Part shown: positions 1-9,495 of the stretch, one piece after another
How the letters are laid out: each line of letters begins with the position of its first letter
How positions within the stretch are numbered: the stretch's first letter is position 1
Assembly (NCBI GenBank): GCA_963675945.1
Contig: OY780932.1
Coordinates: forward strand, 248,001 to 312,000
Source of the DNA: G963556115 sp963675945
GTDB lineage: Bacteria; Planctomycetota; SZUA-567
DNA length: 64,000 bases
Reading direction: 5' to 3'
Program-made: the position numbers and the translations under genes
Notes under the pieces: generated by a model
What the model was told of the DNA's origin: nothing
Database searches by the model: none
What the model saw: the letters and a program-made list of their open reading frames with translations, nothing else

Positions 1-876
1 AAGGACAAGATCCCTTTTGAAGATCTTACCCCGATCTTCCCTGAAGAACGCCTGATAATGGAGACCAAGAGCAGTGAACTCTCCGGCCGGGTAATAGATC
101 TGGTTATGCCTATAGGCAAGGGGCAGCGCGCCCTAATTGTCGCCCCTCCCCGTACTGGTAAGACCGTACTCATGCAGAATATCGCCAACGCCATAACCCA
201 CAATAACCCTGAGGTAATGCTCATGGTGCTGCTGATTGACGAGCGCCCAGAAGAGGTTACCGACATGCAGCGCTCAGTCGATGGCGAGGTTATCAGCAGT
301 ACCTTTGACGAGCCTGCCAGTCGGCATATCCAGGTCAGCCAGATGGTTATTGAGAAGGCCAAGCGCCTGGTAGAGTACGGCAAGGATGTGGTCATCCTCC
401 TGGACTCTATCACCAGGCTCGGCAGGGCCTACAATACCGAGGCACCGCACTCGGGCAGAATTCTCTCCGGTGGTATCGACGCTCAGGCTCTGCAGAAGCC
501 CAAACGTTTCTTCGGAGCAGCCAGAAATATCGAGAACGGCGGTAGTCTGACCATCATCGGTACCGCCCTCACCGATACCGGCAGCCGTATGGATGAGGTT
601 ATCTTCGAAGAGTTCAAAGGAACAGGTAATGCCGAAGTTCATCTAGACCGCAGACTGGTCAACCGCCGTCTGTACCCAGCCATTGATGTCAACCTCTCCG
701 GCACCCGTAAAGAGGATAGGATTGTGCATCCTGACGAACTCAACCGCATCTGGCAGGTCAGGAAGTACCTCAACGATCTCAACCCGGTAGATGCTATGGA
801 ATTCCTCCAGACCAAGCTCAAAAAGAACAAGACCAATCTTGAATTCTTAATGACCATCAACCCGAATCAGTATTAA
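1..876 (+). CDS. rho: Transcription termination factor Rho, C-terminal part (5' end outside window)
   Basis: Rho is a homohexameric RNA-dependent ATPase that loads on C-rich nascent RNA and terminates transcription. The frame is open from base 1 (KDKIPFEDLTPIFPEERL precedes the first internal Met), so the gene starts upstream and the N-terminal RNA-binding domain is missing. Visible are the Walker A loop APPRTGKT, the Walker B region VVILLDSITRLGRAYN, the stretch LSGGIDAQALQKPKRFFGAARNI and the motif EEFKGTGNAE, all diagnostic of the Rho ATPase core. The protein ends MTINPNQY. An intrinsic terminator follows about 110 bp after the stop codon. Identity is certain; only the 5' boundary is unknown. 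Confidence 0.97.
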   Translation, partial: KDKIPFEDLTPIFPEERLIMETKSSELSGRVIDLVMPIGKGQRALIVAPPRTGKTVLMQNIANAITHNNPEVMLMVLLIDERPEEVTDMQRSVDGEVISSTFDEPASRHIQVSQMVIEKAKRLVEYGKDVVILLDSITRLGRAYNTEAPHSGRILSGGIDAQALQKPKRFFGAARNIENGGSLTIIGTALTDTGSRMDEVIFEEFKGTGNAEVHLDRRLVNRRLYPAIDVNLSGTRKEDRIVHPDELNRIWQVRKYLNDLNPVDAMEFLQTKLKKNKTNLEFLMTINPNQY

Positions 877-989
877 ACACCGATAAAAAACAGTTAAGTA
901 TTGAAAAATACAGAATTAGTATTATACTTAAGCTGATTAAATTAATGACTAGTCTGTCCTTTGGGCATTGGTACTCCCCTCCTTCCACC

Positions 990-1013
990 AAGCCCATTGG
1001 ATAGGCTTTTTTT
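990..1013 (+). terminator. Intrinsic terminator downstream of rho
   Basis: Arms AAGCC (990-994) and GGCTT (1004-1008) enclose a 9-nt loop and run into seven T residues (1007-1013). This is a short but classical terminator for the rho transcript. Confidence 0.6.
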
Positions 1014-1035
1014 GTCACACCAGTATTTTATCAAC

Positions 1036-1072
1036 AATAAACAGCCAACAGTTTTATTGCTGGCTGTTTATT
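1036..1072. terminator. 12-bp perfect hairpin between convergent rho and hydE
   Basis: Arms 1036-1047 and 1061-1072 are perfect complements (AATAAACAGCCA type) around a 13-nt loop. It lies between convergent transcription units, so it may serve either strand. A T-run is weak on both sides, so a role as 3' stabiliser is also possible. Confidence 0.5.
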
Positions 1073-1129
1073 CGTATTATCATAAATAATAAGATAATAA
1101 TAGTGGTTTTCATATCTTAGCAAAAGACT

Positions 1130-2167
1130 TCAGGCCATTCGCTCCAGAATATTGACCGAATCCCCCCTGCCCTGCCCCTGCTTTCTGCCGAAAGATTTCA
1201 GCCATTCTGCAAGTGAGAAATGCTCCTCCTCTTCATTCAAAGCAGTCTTGTCCGGGTATATCGCGTAAAGCCTCCGGTACTGCTCAGGCGTAACATTAGG
1301 CATAAGAACATTGGCGCCGCAGCTCAATCCTTGTAGCCGCCCCGACGCACCTTCCAGCGTCGCCAGCGCAGTTGTACTCGGGATATTAGATTTAGGACAG
1401 ACAATCCTGGCCAGCGCCACAACCTTGCAGGCCATCGACACCGTCGCCGGCACAATCTGCCTCAACTCCTGGTTAAAACTGAGAGGTGTTCCGGGAGCGG
1501 CAATATATGGTCCAATTCCTATCATATCCAGATCTAGCTTTTTAAACATAAGCAGATCATTTACCAGATCTTCATAACTCTGCCCCGGAATACCAACCAT
1601 CACCCCACTTCCGATCTCATAACCAATTTTGCGAAGACTACGGAGTATCGCAAAGCGATCACTCACCTTATTCGCCAAATTGGGGTGAATTTTTGCATAT
1701 AGCCCTTGATTGGAGGTCTCAAACCTGAGCAGATACCTGTCGGCACCGGCAGCAAACCACTCTTCAAATTCCTTGGGTTCCCGCTCACCGAGCGACAAAG
1801 TAATCGCCAGTCCCGTCTCACCCTTGATCATTTTGAGTAGTTCTGCCACCCACGCTGTATCTACGCCCCAATCCTCACCCGACTGTAAAACAATGGTACC
1901 ATAATTGAGTTTCTTGATCTCACGGGCACATTCAAGAATCTCTGCCTGGCTCATCCGGTACCGCTGTACATCTCTGGAGGTAGCAGCAATCCCGCAGTAT
2001 TGACAACTCCGGGAACAGTAGTTCGAAAACTCAACCAAACCTCGCAGGTGCACCTCGTCACCTACAAACTCATATCTAATCCTGTCAGCAATACGGAATA
2101 GTTCATCAGCATCCAGCGGATTCACACTCTGTAACCACTCCAACATCTCTTTTCTGGTTATCTTCAC
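1130..2167 (-). CDS. hydE: [FeFe]-hydrogenase H-cluster radical SAM maturase HydE
   Basis: HydE is a radical SAM enzyme of the BioB-like fold that helps build the diiron subcluster of [FeFe]-hydrogenase. The radical SAM motif CSRSCQYC (Cys51, Cys55, Cys58) follows LRGLVEFSNY, the typical HydE context. Further family blocks are VLQSGEDWG, LSLGERE, DRYLLRFET, GVMVGIPGQ, MIGIGPYIA and NVLMPNVTPEQYR. The length, 345 aa, is usual. The C-terminal region lacks the extra cysteines that bind a second cluster in some HydE proteins. It lies 77 bp downstream of an FmdB-like gene on the same strand. HydF, HydG and the hydrogenase itself are not in the window. Its presence implies H2 metabolism and an anaerobic lifestyle. 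Confidence 0.93.
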   Translation of the reverse strand: MKITRKEMLEWLQSVNPLDADELFRIADRIRYEFVGDEVHLRGLVEFSNYCSRSCQYCGIAATSRDVQRYRMSQAEILECAREIKKLNYGTIVLQSGEDWGVDTAWVAELLKMIKGETGLAITLSLGEREPKEFEEWFAAGADRYLLRFETSNQGLYAKIHPNLANKVSDRFAILRSLRKIGYEIGSGVMVGIPGQSYEDLVNDLLMFKKLDLDMIGIGPYIAAPGTPLSFNQELRQIVPATVSMACKVVALARIVCPKSNIPSTTALATLEGASGRLQGLSCGANVLMPNVTPEQYRRLYAIYPDKTALNEEEEHFSLAEWLKSFGRKQGQGRGDSVNILERMA

Positions 2168-2244
2168 AGCATCAAGTCCATCTTACACTTATTAACCTCA
2201 ATTGCAGCTATTAAGCCATTTAATATATAACACACAACATGTAA

Positions 2245-2472
2245 TCATTTACCACAGCACATCCCCGAACCGCACGCTCCGCCCGTAAATCCCGGACAAC
2301 CACCTTGAGCACATGAGGGCATATCGCTACTAGCTGAATGCGCAGCAAAGGTGCTGAGCAATTTGCTAACATCATTGGAACCGCAATACTCACACTCCGG
2401 GGTCTCCTCCGGCTTAGCCAGCGTTTCAAATACCTTATTACACTTATTACACTTGAATTCAAATAACGGCAT
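2245..2472 (-). CDS. FmdB-family zinc-ribbon protein
   Basis: This small protein of 75 aa begins MPLFEFKCNKC and carries a zinc ribbon with Cys8, Cys11, Cys27 and Cys30, the CxxC...CxxC layout of the FmdB regulatory family. A Gly/Cys-rich tail (Cys54, 59, 67, 72, 73; ends GSGMCCGK) is common in FmdB relatives and may bind a further metal. A strong ribosome-binding site (GAGGAGAG) lies just upstream of the ATG at 2472. FmdB proteins have been proposed as regulators, but their biochemical role is poorly defined. The gene is co-directional with hydE and may be co-transcribed with it. A second overlapping frame here is a shadow. Confidence 0.85.
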   Translation of the reverse strand: MPLFEFKCNKCNKVFETLAKPEETPECEYCGSNDVSKLLSTFAAHSASSDMPSCAQGGCPGFTGGACGSGMCCGK

Positions 2473-3012
2473 AATCCTCTCCTCTATAAAAATATAAACT
2501 TAATATGATAATTCATTTTTAAATTATTACCAATATAAAATATAAAATACCTACGTATTCCTTACAACTGTTATAATCAAAGCATATCTCTGAGTTATTG
2601 TACCCAGAACCGGACAATCATTCTCAAACCACAGCAAAAACAGAATTTTTGCATCCAAAAGTAGCACCAGAGATACAATAAATAATATATCTTACTACTA
2701 CCGTCAATAACGCATTTCAGCACCCCCTCTCAACTCATCATAAAGATAAATACATATATATACAGAATCAACACCCCAGCCTCTGGAGTATTGCAACGGA
2801 TTATTCCGGCACATTCTGCCGTAACAACGTCACACTCGTCTTCAACTATTACCGTATAAAACCACAAATATCTATATAGTAAGCAATTAACTAAATATCA
2901 CAAGCAGTTCAACAACTGGTACGTTTATTGAGAAACTACGGTTGTCGTTCTGCCGCGTCAATGGATTGGCAAAGTTGATACGTAAACGGTAATAAGGTGA
3001 TAAGGTGATAAT
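2473..3012. other. AT-rich divergent intergenic region (FmdB gene / flgK)
   Basis: The 540 bp separate the divergent FmdB-hydE and flgK-flgL units and must hold both promoters. I found no convincing sigma-28 or sigma-54 flagellar promoter by eye. Immediately before flgK the stretch AAGGTGAT occurs twice in tandem (about 2995-3009), giving a duplicated Shine-Dalgarno-like site. No ORF or RNA gene is recognisable. Confidence 0.6.
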
Positions 3013-4818
3013 ATGTCAAGTTTTAATGCACTAAATATTGGGATGACTGCTTTGTTCAGCCAAAAGACAGCATTGGGTATTGTTGGTCAGAACATTGCCA
3101 ATGCTGCAACCCCAGGTTATGCCCGCCAGAGGGTAGATATGACCGCAAATCGCGCCCAGGTCTATACCTACGGGGCTGTAGGCACTGGTGTAGATGTAAG
3201 GAAGATCGAACATCTCACCGACAATTTTCTTGAATCACAGGTCAGAACCGCAATGTCAGATATGGGTTCACTGAGGGTTCTCCAATCCGGTTACGCCAAC
3301 ATCGAGGCTTACTTCAATGAGCTTACCACGTGTGATATCTCAACAGCCTTCGACTCTTTCTGGAGTTCGATGCAGGACTGGAACAACAATGTTGAAGACC
3401 TCTCCACCAGAAACAATGTCATCTCCCAGGCGCAGAGCCTGTGTGACACCTTCCAATCCACCCGTGACAAGATCTATGAATACCGTTATCAAACAAATAA
3501 TGCGGTAAAAGACTCGGTAAACAGTATCAATACCATCACCGCCGAGATTGCCGATCTCAATGCCAACATTATGAAGATTGAGTGCGGCGGCGCAACCGGG
3601 GTCATTGCCAACGACCTGCGCGATCAACGTACCCAGCTAGCCAAAGAGCTCTCCGGGCTTATGGATGTCTCGATCAACGAAGAGAGCAACGGCTCTCTGG
3701 TTGTTGCCCAGAAAGGCAGGATGCTGGTATTTCAGGACAAATCTTTCGAACTAACTACCGAACGGGTTAACGATAATGGCATGCTGATAGACAAGGTGGT
3801 CTTTGCCGAAGATCACGAGGATGTCACGGTTGAATCCGGCATCCTCTATGGTCAGGTACATATGCGTGATGATATCTGCCTGAATTTCCAGCAGGAACTG
3901 GATCAATTAGCCGGTGAGTTTATCTGGGAATTCAACCGGGTGCACTCACAAGGAGTAGGCCTTACCGCGTATGACAGCATCACCGCTACCAATGCCATTG
4001 TTGATCCGACCCAGACTCTGGACGAGATCGCCTTTACCTTTGACCCGGTACCCAACACCTTTGAGATCAAGAACGGCAGCTTTGAGATCAAAGTATATGA
4101 CAAGGATAGTGGTCAAGCCAAGACCGTCAATATCGATATCAATCTTACCAATGTTGAAGATGATCAGAAGACTATTCTCGCCGAGACCGAACCGACTGAG
4201 GTCTCTCCAGGTGTCTGGAAGGTAATCCAGCCTGACAACTCTCTGCTGGGGCAGATTCAAAAGCAACTGAATGCAGTTGCGCCAAATACCTTTACCGTCG
4301 AACTGGATTACAGCAACCAGCTCAAGATCACCTCCAACGCCGAGGATGTCCAGGTCGGTTTTGGCCGGGATTCATCCGGTGTTCTGGCCGCACTCGGTCT
4401 CAACACCATCTTCAACGGCTACAATGCCGAGACCATGAGCATCAATCCCACAATCGAAGACCAACCAGAGCTACTCGCCGGAGCAGCTATGTTTGTCGAA
4501 GGCAACCAGGCGAATGTCCAGAAGCTGATAAACTTGAGGGCATCGCTGGTTATGTCGAACAACACAGCCACCTTTGAGGACTATTATGAAGGAATTATTG
4601 GTACTCTCGGTATCGAGGCGGCTCAGGTAAATTCCCTCACCTCAACCCAGCAGGACATTCTGGTTCGCGTTGAGAATCAGCGCGAAGATCTATCCGGGGT
4701 CAACCTTGATGAAGAGATGACCAAGATGATGCAGTACCAGAAGAGCTATCAGGCTGCAGCCAAATTTGTTACTACAGCCGACGCCATGCTCGACACCTTG
4801 ATAAACATGGTTCAATAA
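3013..4818 (+). CDS. flgK: Flagellar hook-associated protein FlgK (HAP1)
   Basis: FlgK is the first hook-filament junction protein, assembled outside the cell. The N-terminus has the rod/hook signature: LNIGMTALFSQKTALGIVGQ, then NIANAATPGYARQRVDM, the flg_bb_rod motif. Next comes the FlgK block VGTGVDVRKIEHLTDNFLESQ, and the C-terminus VNLDEEMTKMMQYQKSYQAAAKF is the standard coiled-coil end. The length, 601 aa, is normal; the region from about 330 to 480 is the variable surface domain. ATG at 3013 follows AAGGTGAT. flgL follows 64 bp downstream, so the pair is one operon. No chaperone (FlgN), FlgM or CsrA/FliW gene is adjacent, unlike many flgKL loci. Confidence 0.95.
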   Translation: MSSFNALNIGMTALFSQKTALGIVGQNIANAATPGYARQRVDMTANRAQVYTYGAVGTGVDVRKIEHLTDNFLESQVRTAMSDMGSLRVLQSGYANIEAYFNELTTCDISTAFDSFWSSMQDWNNNVEDLSTRNNVISQAQSLCDTFQSTRDKIYEYRYQTNNAVKDSVNSINTITAEIADLNANIMKIECGGATGVIANDLRDQRTQLAKELSGLMDVSINEESNGSLVVAQKGRMLVFQDKSFELTTERVNDNGMLIDKVVFAEDHEDVTVESGILYGQVHMRDDICLNFQQELDQLAGEFIWEFNRVHSQGVGLTAYDSITATNAIVDPTQTLDEIAFTFDPVPNTFEIKNGSFEIKVYDKDSGQAKTVNIDINLTNVEDDQKTILAETEPTEVSPGVWKVIQPDNSLLGQIQKQLNAVAPNTFTVELDYSNQLKITSNAEDVQVGFGRDSSGVLAALGLNTIFNGYNAETMSINPTIEDQPELLAGAAMFVEGNQANVQKLINLRASLVMSNNTATFEDYYEGIIGTLGIEAAQVNSLTSTQQDILVRVENQREDLSGVNLDEEMTKMMQYQKSYQAAAKFVTTADAMLDTLINMVQ

Positions 4819-4882
4819 GACTATTACACGGATGTGCTGAGCCTGCAGGCAGACTCAACCAATTTACGGAGAGATAAAAACA

Positions 4883-7800
4883 ATGCGTACAACCTTGCAA
4901 ATCCAGAGTAATACAACTCTTAACAACATCCTCAAAGACTATCAGAGCGTCTTCAAGGTTCAGAATCAAATGTCTACCGGTCAACGGGTAAATAACCCCT
5001 CTGACGACCCGCTCGCAACCAATGAAGGCCTGCGTCTTGACAGTATGATCGCCAAAGTAACCCAATACAACCGCAATATCATAACCGGTCAGTCATTTCT
5101 CGGTCTATCTGACGGCGTAATCAACAATATGAATAAACTGCTCACCCAGGCCAAGGCTCTTACCATCGCTTCCGCCAGTGATAACAGCACCCATGAGATG
5201 CGGCAAGCTAATTCGGTAGAAATTCAGAGTACACTGAGTCAGATAATCTCACTGGCAAATTCTGAAGAAGCCGGCAGATACCTCTTCGGCGGCACCAAGA
5301 CCCAGGAAGAGCCCTACCAGGTCATCGGTTCACGCTATGTCTATTATAAAGGCAATGAAGAAGACATCAAAATTCAGGTTGATTCAGCTACCTATATGCC
5401 AATAAATACTACTGGTGAAGATGTCTTTGGTTCCATGACCTCCACCCTTACCAGTAAGGATCTATCCCCGGATGTCACCTTCGGCAATACCTACGCCACC
5501 AGGCTTGAAGATCTGAATAACGGCCTGGGCGTACCTAAAGGATCAATCAACATCAAATATTCCGCCTTCCCTGATAACGGTCTGATCATCGATCTCTCCG
5601 AGTGTGACACTATTGAAGATATCGCCAAGACTATCGAAGCTGCGACTCTGGAAGCATCAAAAGAGGAGTGGAATCCGAATGACCGCGCCGGCGCACCTTA
5701 CTCTTACCTGGCGCAGCGCTATATCAAGGTCGAGATAAACGAAGATCGCACCGGTATCCAACTTGTTGAGACCGACGACGTCTGGGAAGCCACCAAGGAT
5801 ACCCCGGAGCACAGACCTCCGAATTATCCTGGTTTTACCAATCCATCAACTTTATCAGTCTCTGAAGTAGCCGGCGGCATGACCGCCGCCCGGCTGGGTA
5901 TTACCGGCACTGTCCGTTATTCCGCAGACCCACTCAACACCCAGCAGGTTATCCCCCAGGCGCTTATCGGCAAGGATCTCGACCCGCGGGTAAGCAACAT
6001 GACCCTGCTCGCAGACCTTGACGGTTATGTCGATTCACCTTTTACCATCACCAACGGAGCTCTCCCTGACAAGGTTGGAATACTCGAGATCGACGACACC
6101 GCCAACAATTATCAGAACTGGACACTCAACGGCCTGACCAAGGGGCAGAATACCGACAAGGACGGCGAACTCTATATCAAGACCGAAGAGACCTACGCCG
6201 GTTCGGGTGAATACTATATCAATATCTATAAAGGCTCAAGCTATCTGGAAGAAGACCTGGTAGCCCAGGGTATGTACGCCCCCGGCATTATTGAACTTGA
6301 TGAAAAGAACAATTCCGGCATCACCGGTACCGTCAGTATGCCCAATATCACCATGCCGGTAGCACCAACCATAATCCAGGGGGTATTCAGTGATTCATTC
6401 AGTTCGACAATCAGTGTCCCCGCCTTTGAGAAGGAACTTGCCGATCTCAGCTATCACGATGTAATTTCAGAATTCCGGCTCAAAGGCATGACTCCCGGCT
6501 CTGACCCGCAGAATCTGGGCTTTGACCCCACAGATGCCAATGGAAACTTCAATCTCGAGGTTATTGCCGATTATGCCGGGGTCATCCCCGAGCAGGCAAA
6601 CACCTATCTTACCGATATAACCATCGACTACGACAGTCTGCCCAATGGTTATACCGAATTTGATTTTATCGTCGACGGTACCGGCACCAATATAGAGGTC
6701 TACCCTGCCGGAGGCCCCTACACTCCAGCAACCATCATGGCCACCAGTTCCGGCGTCGGTCCAGATTTTACCTTCACCGCCAACACCACCAATTACCCGG
6801 AGATGAGTGACGATGCCTTCACCTGTACCGCCACACTCCCGCTCGTCGCCAACCGCTCTAATCGGGTGTTGGCAGAAGAGACACTCAGGGTAGATGTCTA
6901 TAATAACGAGATAAACCCACGCTCACTCATCGCCACCGGCTCACTCCCCGAGGGTCAGAGCAGTGGGACCATAGACCTCCAAGGGGTAGGGAATTTCAAA
7001 GATTTGATCGGCTCAGTCTATGTCGACTGGAGCAAAAACATTGATTCTACTACCGGTTCGGTCTATGACGATCCAACCAGCCACCTGCCCCAGACCCAGC
7101 TTAAGTACAACATGACCGCGACCTTCGCCACGGTCGAGGATCTGACCAATGCCGTCAATATGTCCAACACCTACACCTCAGCCTGTGTCTCCGAGGACGG
7201 AAACGGCATAGATATTATCTCACATCTTGCAGGTGCACACATGATCGTCACCGAGAATGTCCCCAGAGCCAATCACTACAATGATTATGGCCAACTCGGC
7301 GAGATCAATCTCACCAGTGTCATCAATAATTTCAACACCGACTATGACGGCAAGATCTATACCAACATCACTACCACCAAAGGCGAAGAGGTTACTATCT
7401 CAGGAGTAGCCAACCCCTGCACAATTTACGAGACCGCGGTAGAGTTCTTCAATGACAATCCGCAGGACAGTGAATTCGACAGTGAAGAAGATCTAGTCGG
7501 TATCGCCAAGCTCCAGGCCGCTTATGACAGCACTACTGGCAAATGGTATATTCAAGACACCGTCTCCGGTGACTGGTCAGAGATAACCTTCCCTGAAGAC
7601 GGCAAGATCAGCATCAACCAGAGTAACCATTCCGGTCTGGAAGGTACGCTGGTTCTCAATAGTATCCGTATCCCCCAGTCCCCTTACGAAGCAACATCAT
7701 ACTTCAATCCGGATGCAGCCACGGGCGAGAAGCATCTTGAAGACGCTATCGTCATCAACACCAACAGCTATAATTTCGAGAGCGCAATGGATCCCGAGGG

Positions 7801-9427
7801 CACCGTCTATGATCAACTCGAATCAGCATCGATAACCAACGCCATCACCGGTATGAATACCGATAGCGACGGCAATATCCATGCCACTGTCGGCTTCAAA
7901 GTCACCAATGATGATACCGGACTTATAAATCAATTACAGCTTGACGGCGTTATCGACAGTGACGGGGTAGTGCCGACTATTCCTTACTCTTCAGGCAATA
8001 CCGATGTAAACGGCAAGCTCTACGCCGTCACCTCTTATGCAATTGAGGGAGAGAATGTAACCGCCTATCCCCAGATGCAGCAGCTTGAAATACGGAGCGT
8101 TACCCGTGAGACCGACACCTCCCCCGACGAGAAGATCTATGTCGAAATCGATGCAGGCACCCGGACTGTCAAATATTATAATGACGAGGGCAGAACCGCT
8201 TCAGATCTGGTTGCGACCTCGACTATTCCCGCCGGAGCTGGCCCGCATACGGTAGGTATCAATCCGGTCTCCGGTCTCTATACCCTCAAGGGCAATGTCA
8301 CCATTCCAGACACTGCTACCGCTCCGCTCAACGATGAGCTCCTAGTTATAGACCTGACAAAATCAAGTGTCGCACTCTACAATGACAGTACCTGCACTCC
8401 GGACTCGATAGTCGCCGGCGGCAACAGCGACAGTGAGGGTGATATCAGTCTGGGCAGCTACAACGGTTCGAATATTACTGGCAGCCTCTCGTTCCCGATT
8501 CCGTATGACGGCATACTCCGCCCTACCTTCGATGATGATATAACTATCGATACCCGGGAGCGCCAGGTCATGCTCTACTCAGATGAGGGTTACTCCGAAC
8601 GGGTCGCTACCGGCAGTCTGAACAGCTTTGCCGGAGGTGCGATAAGTCTCATTGATCTGAATGAGAGCAACCTCGGCGGCACCTTGAATTTAAATAATGT
8701 TGTTGCCAGCACTGACAATAACAACCAAGTACAGAATCTCTCGCTAGATGGAATAAAGTTAGGCGCCAATACCAATGTCAACGGGATGCTGTATATGGGT
8801 ATTGAAGAAGCTCCTCCCGCCAGCGGCAATTATAGTGTAACGCTTTATGACAGTGACGATCCGGCCGGTACTGCAGTCGCCACCGGTACCGTGGATATGA
8901 CTACTGGTATTGTTAATCTGGCAGAGGTTGGCGGAAGCGGCATCTCCGGTTCGGTTCAGATCGCCAATCCGCCCAGCTGGTATCCAAGCGAGCAGAACAC
9001 CGCCGGAGATCTTATTCACATTGATGTCGACGGTCAGACACCCGAGATGCTTATCTCACAACCTCTGGGACTGGATAATTCTGGCCACCATCGGGAGGAG
9101 AATATCTTTACCACACTCAATGACGTACTGGACGCAATGAATAATGACGATGTCGACGCGCTGCATAATCTTATCGCCAAATTCGAGATTGATCATGATC
9201 GAGTTCTGACCTCTCAGGCCGAGATCGGCACCAGGGTAGACAGGCTGGAGATGCTTGATTATCGACATGACGATGAGATACTAAACTATACCAAGATCAG
9301 AGCCTCACGTATTAGTCTTGATTATGCGCAGGCTATCGTCGAGTACCAGGCAGCTCAGAATGTATTCGACGCCGCCCTCAAGACTACAGCCCAGCTTGTA
9401 CCGATGAGCCTGGTCGACTATGTCTAA
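4883..9427 (+). CDS. flgL: Giant flagellar hook-associated protein FlgL (HAP3) with repeat-containing insertion
   Basis: FlgL is the second junction protein and is flagellin-like. The N-terminal D0/D1 helices are clear (residues 1-170: STGQRVNNPSDDPLA, SFLGLSDGVINNMNKLLTQA, GRYLFGGTKT), and so is the C-terminal helix (about 1400-1514: EYQAAQNVFDAALKTTAQL, ending SLVDYV). Between them lies an insertion of about 1,200 residues; FlgL is usually 300-550 aa. The insertion is rich in Asp, Gly, Thr and beta-prone residues. It contains degenerate modules of the type V-x-LYxD...VATG-S...G-I-xL...SGI-xGS-V near residues 416-486, 661-714, 1084-1140, 1151-1205, 1219-1270 and 1286-1361, plus a partial one at 905-925. 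It is preceded by GGAGA and followed by a hairpin terminator. Identity is secure from both ends; the role of the insertion (surface display, adhesion or glycan binding) is inference. Confidence 0.93.
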   Translation: MRTTLQIQSNTTLNNILKDYQSVFKVQNQMSTGQRVNNPSDDPLATNEGLRLDSMIAKVTQYNRNIITGQSFLGLSDGVINNMNKLLTQAKALTIASASDNSTHEMRQANSVEIQSTLSQIISLANSEEAGRYLFGGTKTQEEPYQVIGSRYVYYKGNEEDIKIQVDSATYMPINTTGEDVFGSMTSTLTSKDLSPDVTFGNTYATRLEDLNNGLGVPKGSINIKYSAFPDNGLIIDLSECDTIEDIAKTIEAATLEASKEEWNPNDRAGAPYSYLAQRYIKVEINEDRTGIQLVETDDVWEATKDTPEHRPPNYPGFTNPSTLSVSEVAGGMTAARLGITGTVRYSADPLNTQQVIPQALIGKDLDPRVSNMTLLADLDGYVDSPFTITNGALPDKVGILEIDDTANNYQNWTLNGLTKGQNTDKDGELYIKTEETYAGSGEYYINIYKGSSYLEEDLVAQGMYAPGIIELDEKNNSGITGTVSMPNITMPVAPTIIQGVFSDSFSSTISVPAFEKELADLSYHDVISEFRLKGMTPGSDPQNLGFDPTDANGNFNLEVIADYAGVIPEQANTYLTDITIDYDSLPNGYTEFDFIVDGTGTNIEVYPAGGPYTPATIMATSSGVGPDFTFTANTTNYPEMSDDAFTCTATLPLVANRSNRVLAEETLRVDVYNNEINPRSLIATGSLPEGQSSGTIDLQGVGNFKDLIGSVYVDWSKNIDSTTGSVYDDPTSHLPQTQLKYNMTATFATVEDLTNAVNMSNTYTSACVSEDGNGIDIISHLAGAHMIVTENVPRANHYNDYGQLGEINLTSVINNFNTDYDGKIYTNITTTKGEEVTISGVANPCTIYETAVEFFNDNPQDSEFDSEEDLVGIAKLQAAYDSTTGKWYIQDTVSGDWSEITFPEDGKISINQSNHSGLEGTLVLNSIRIPQSPYEATSYFNPDAATGEKHLEDAIVINTNSYNFESAMDPEGTVYDQLESASITNAITGMNTDSDGNIHATVGFKVTNDDTGLINQLQLDGVIDSDGVVPTIPYSSGNTDVNGKLYAVTSYAIEGENVTAYPQMQQLEIRSVTRETDTSPDEKIYVEIDAGTRTVKYYNDEGRTASDLVATSTIPAGAGPHTVGINPVSGLYTLKGNVTIPDTATAPLNDELLVIDLTKSSVALYNDSTCTPDSIVAGGNSDSEGDISLGSYNGSNITGSLSFPIPYDGILRPTFDDDITIDTRERQVMLYSDEGYSERVATGSLNSFAGGAISLIDLNESNLGGTLNLNNVVASTDNNNQVQNLSLDGIKLGANTNVNGMLYMGIEEAPPASGNYSVTLYDSDDPAGTAVATGTVDMTTGIVNLAEVGGSGISGSVQIANPPSWYPSEQNTAGDLIHIDVDGQTPEMLISQPLGLDNSGHHREENIFTTLNDVLDAMNNDDVDALHNLIAKFEIDHDRVLTSQAEIGTRVDRLEMLDYRHDDEILNYTKIRASRISLDYAQAIVEYQAAQNVFDAALKTTAQLVPMSLVDYV

Positions 9428-9440
9428 CCCCATTCAAGCC

Positions 9441-9466
9441 ACTAATACTAACCACTAATACTAACC
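9441..9466. repeat. Tandem 13-bp direct repeat after flgL
   Basis: ACTAATACTAACC occurs twice head to tail (9441-9453, 9454-9466) between the flgL stop and the terminator hairpin. This looks like a recent slippage duplication; no function is evident. Confidence 0.85.
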
Positions 9467-9493
9467 AAGGGTCGACAAAGATGTCGACCCTTG
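9466..9493. terminator. Bidirectional terminator between flgL and the crp/fnr-type gene
   Basis: Perfect 12-bp arms (9466-9477 and 9482-9493, CAAGGGTCGACA type) flank the 4-nt loop AAGA, with AT-rich sequence on both sides. It separates convergent flgL (+) and the Crp/Fnr gene (-). Confidence 0.75.
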
Positions 9494-9495
9494 AA

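Noticed and set aside
274..860. Open frames on the minus strand inside rho
   Set aside because: They are mirror frames of a clear Rho coding sequence with no family match and no ribosome site.
2220..2462. 80-codon frame overlapping the FmdB-type gene
   Set aside because: Arg/Ser-rich shadow of the real zinc-ribbon frame, which has a good ribosome site and the Cys pattern.
2800..2840. Possible sigma-54 promoter upstream of flgK (GGCAC...TGC)
   Set aside because: The distance between the GG and GC elements is 8 bp instead of the required 10.
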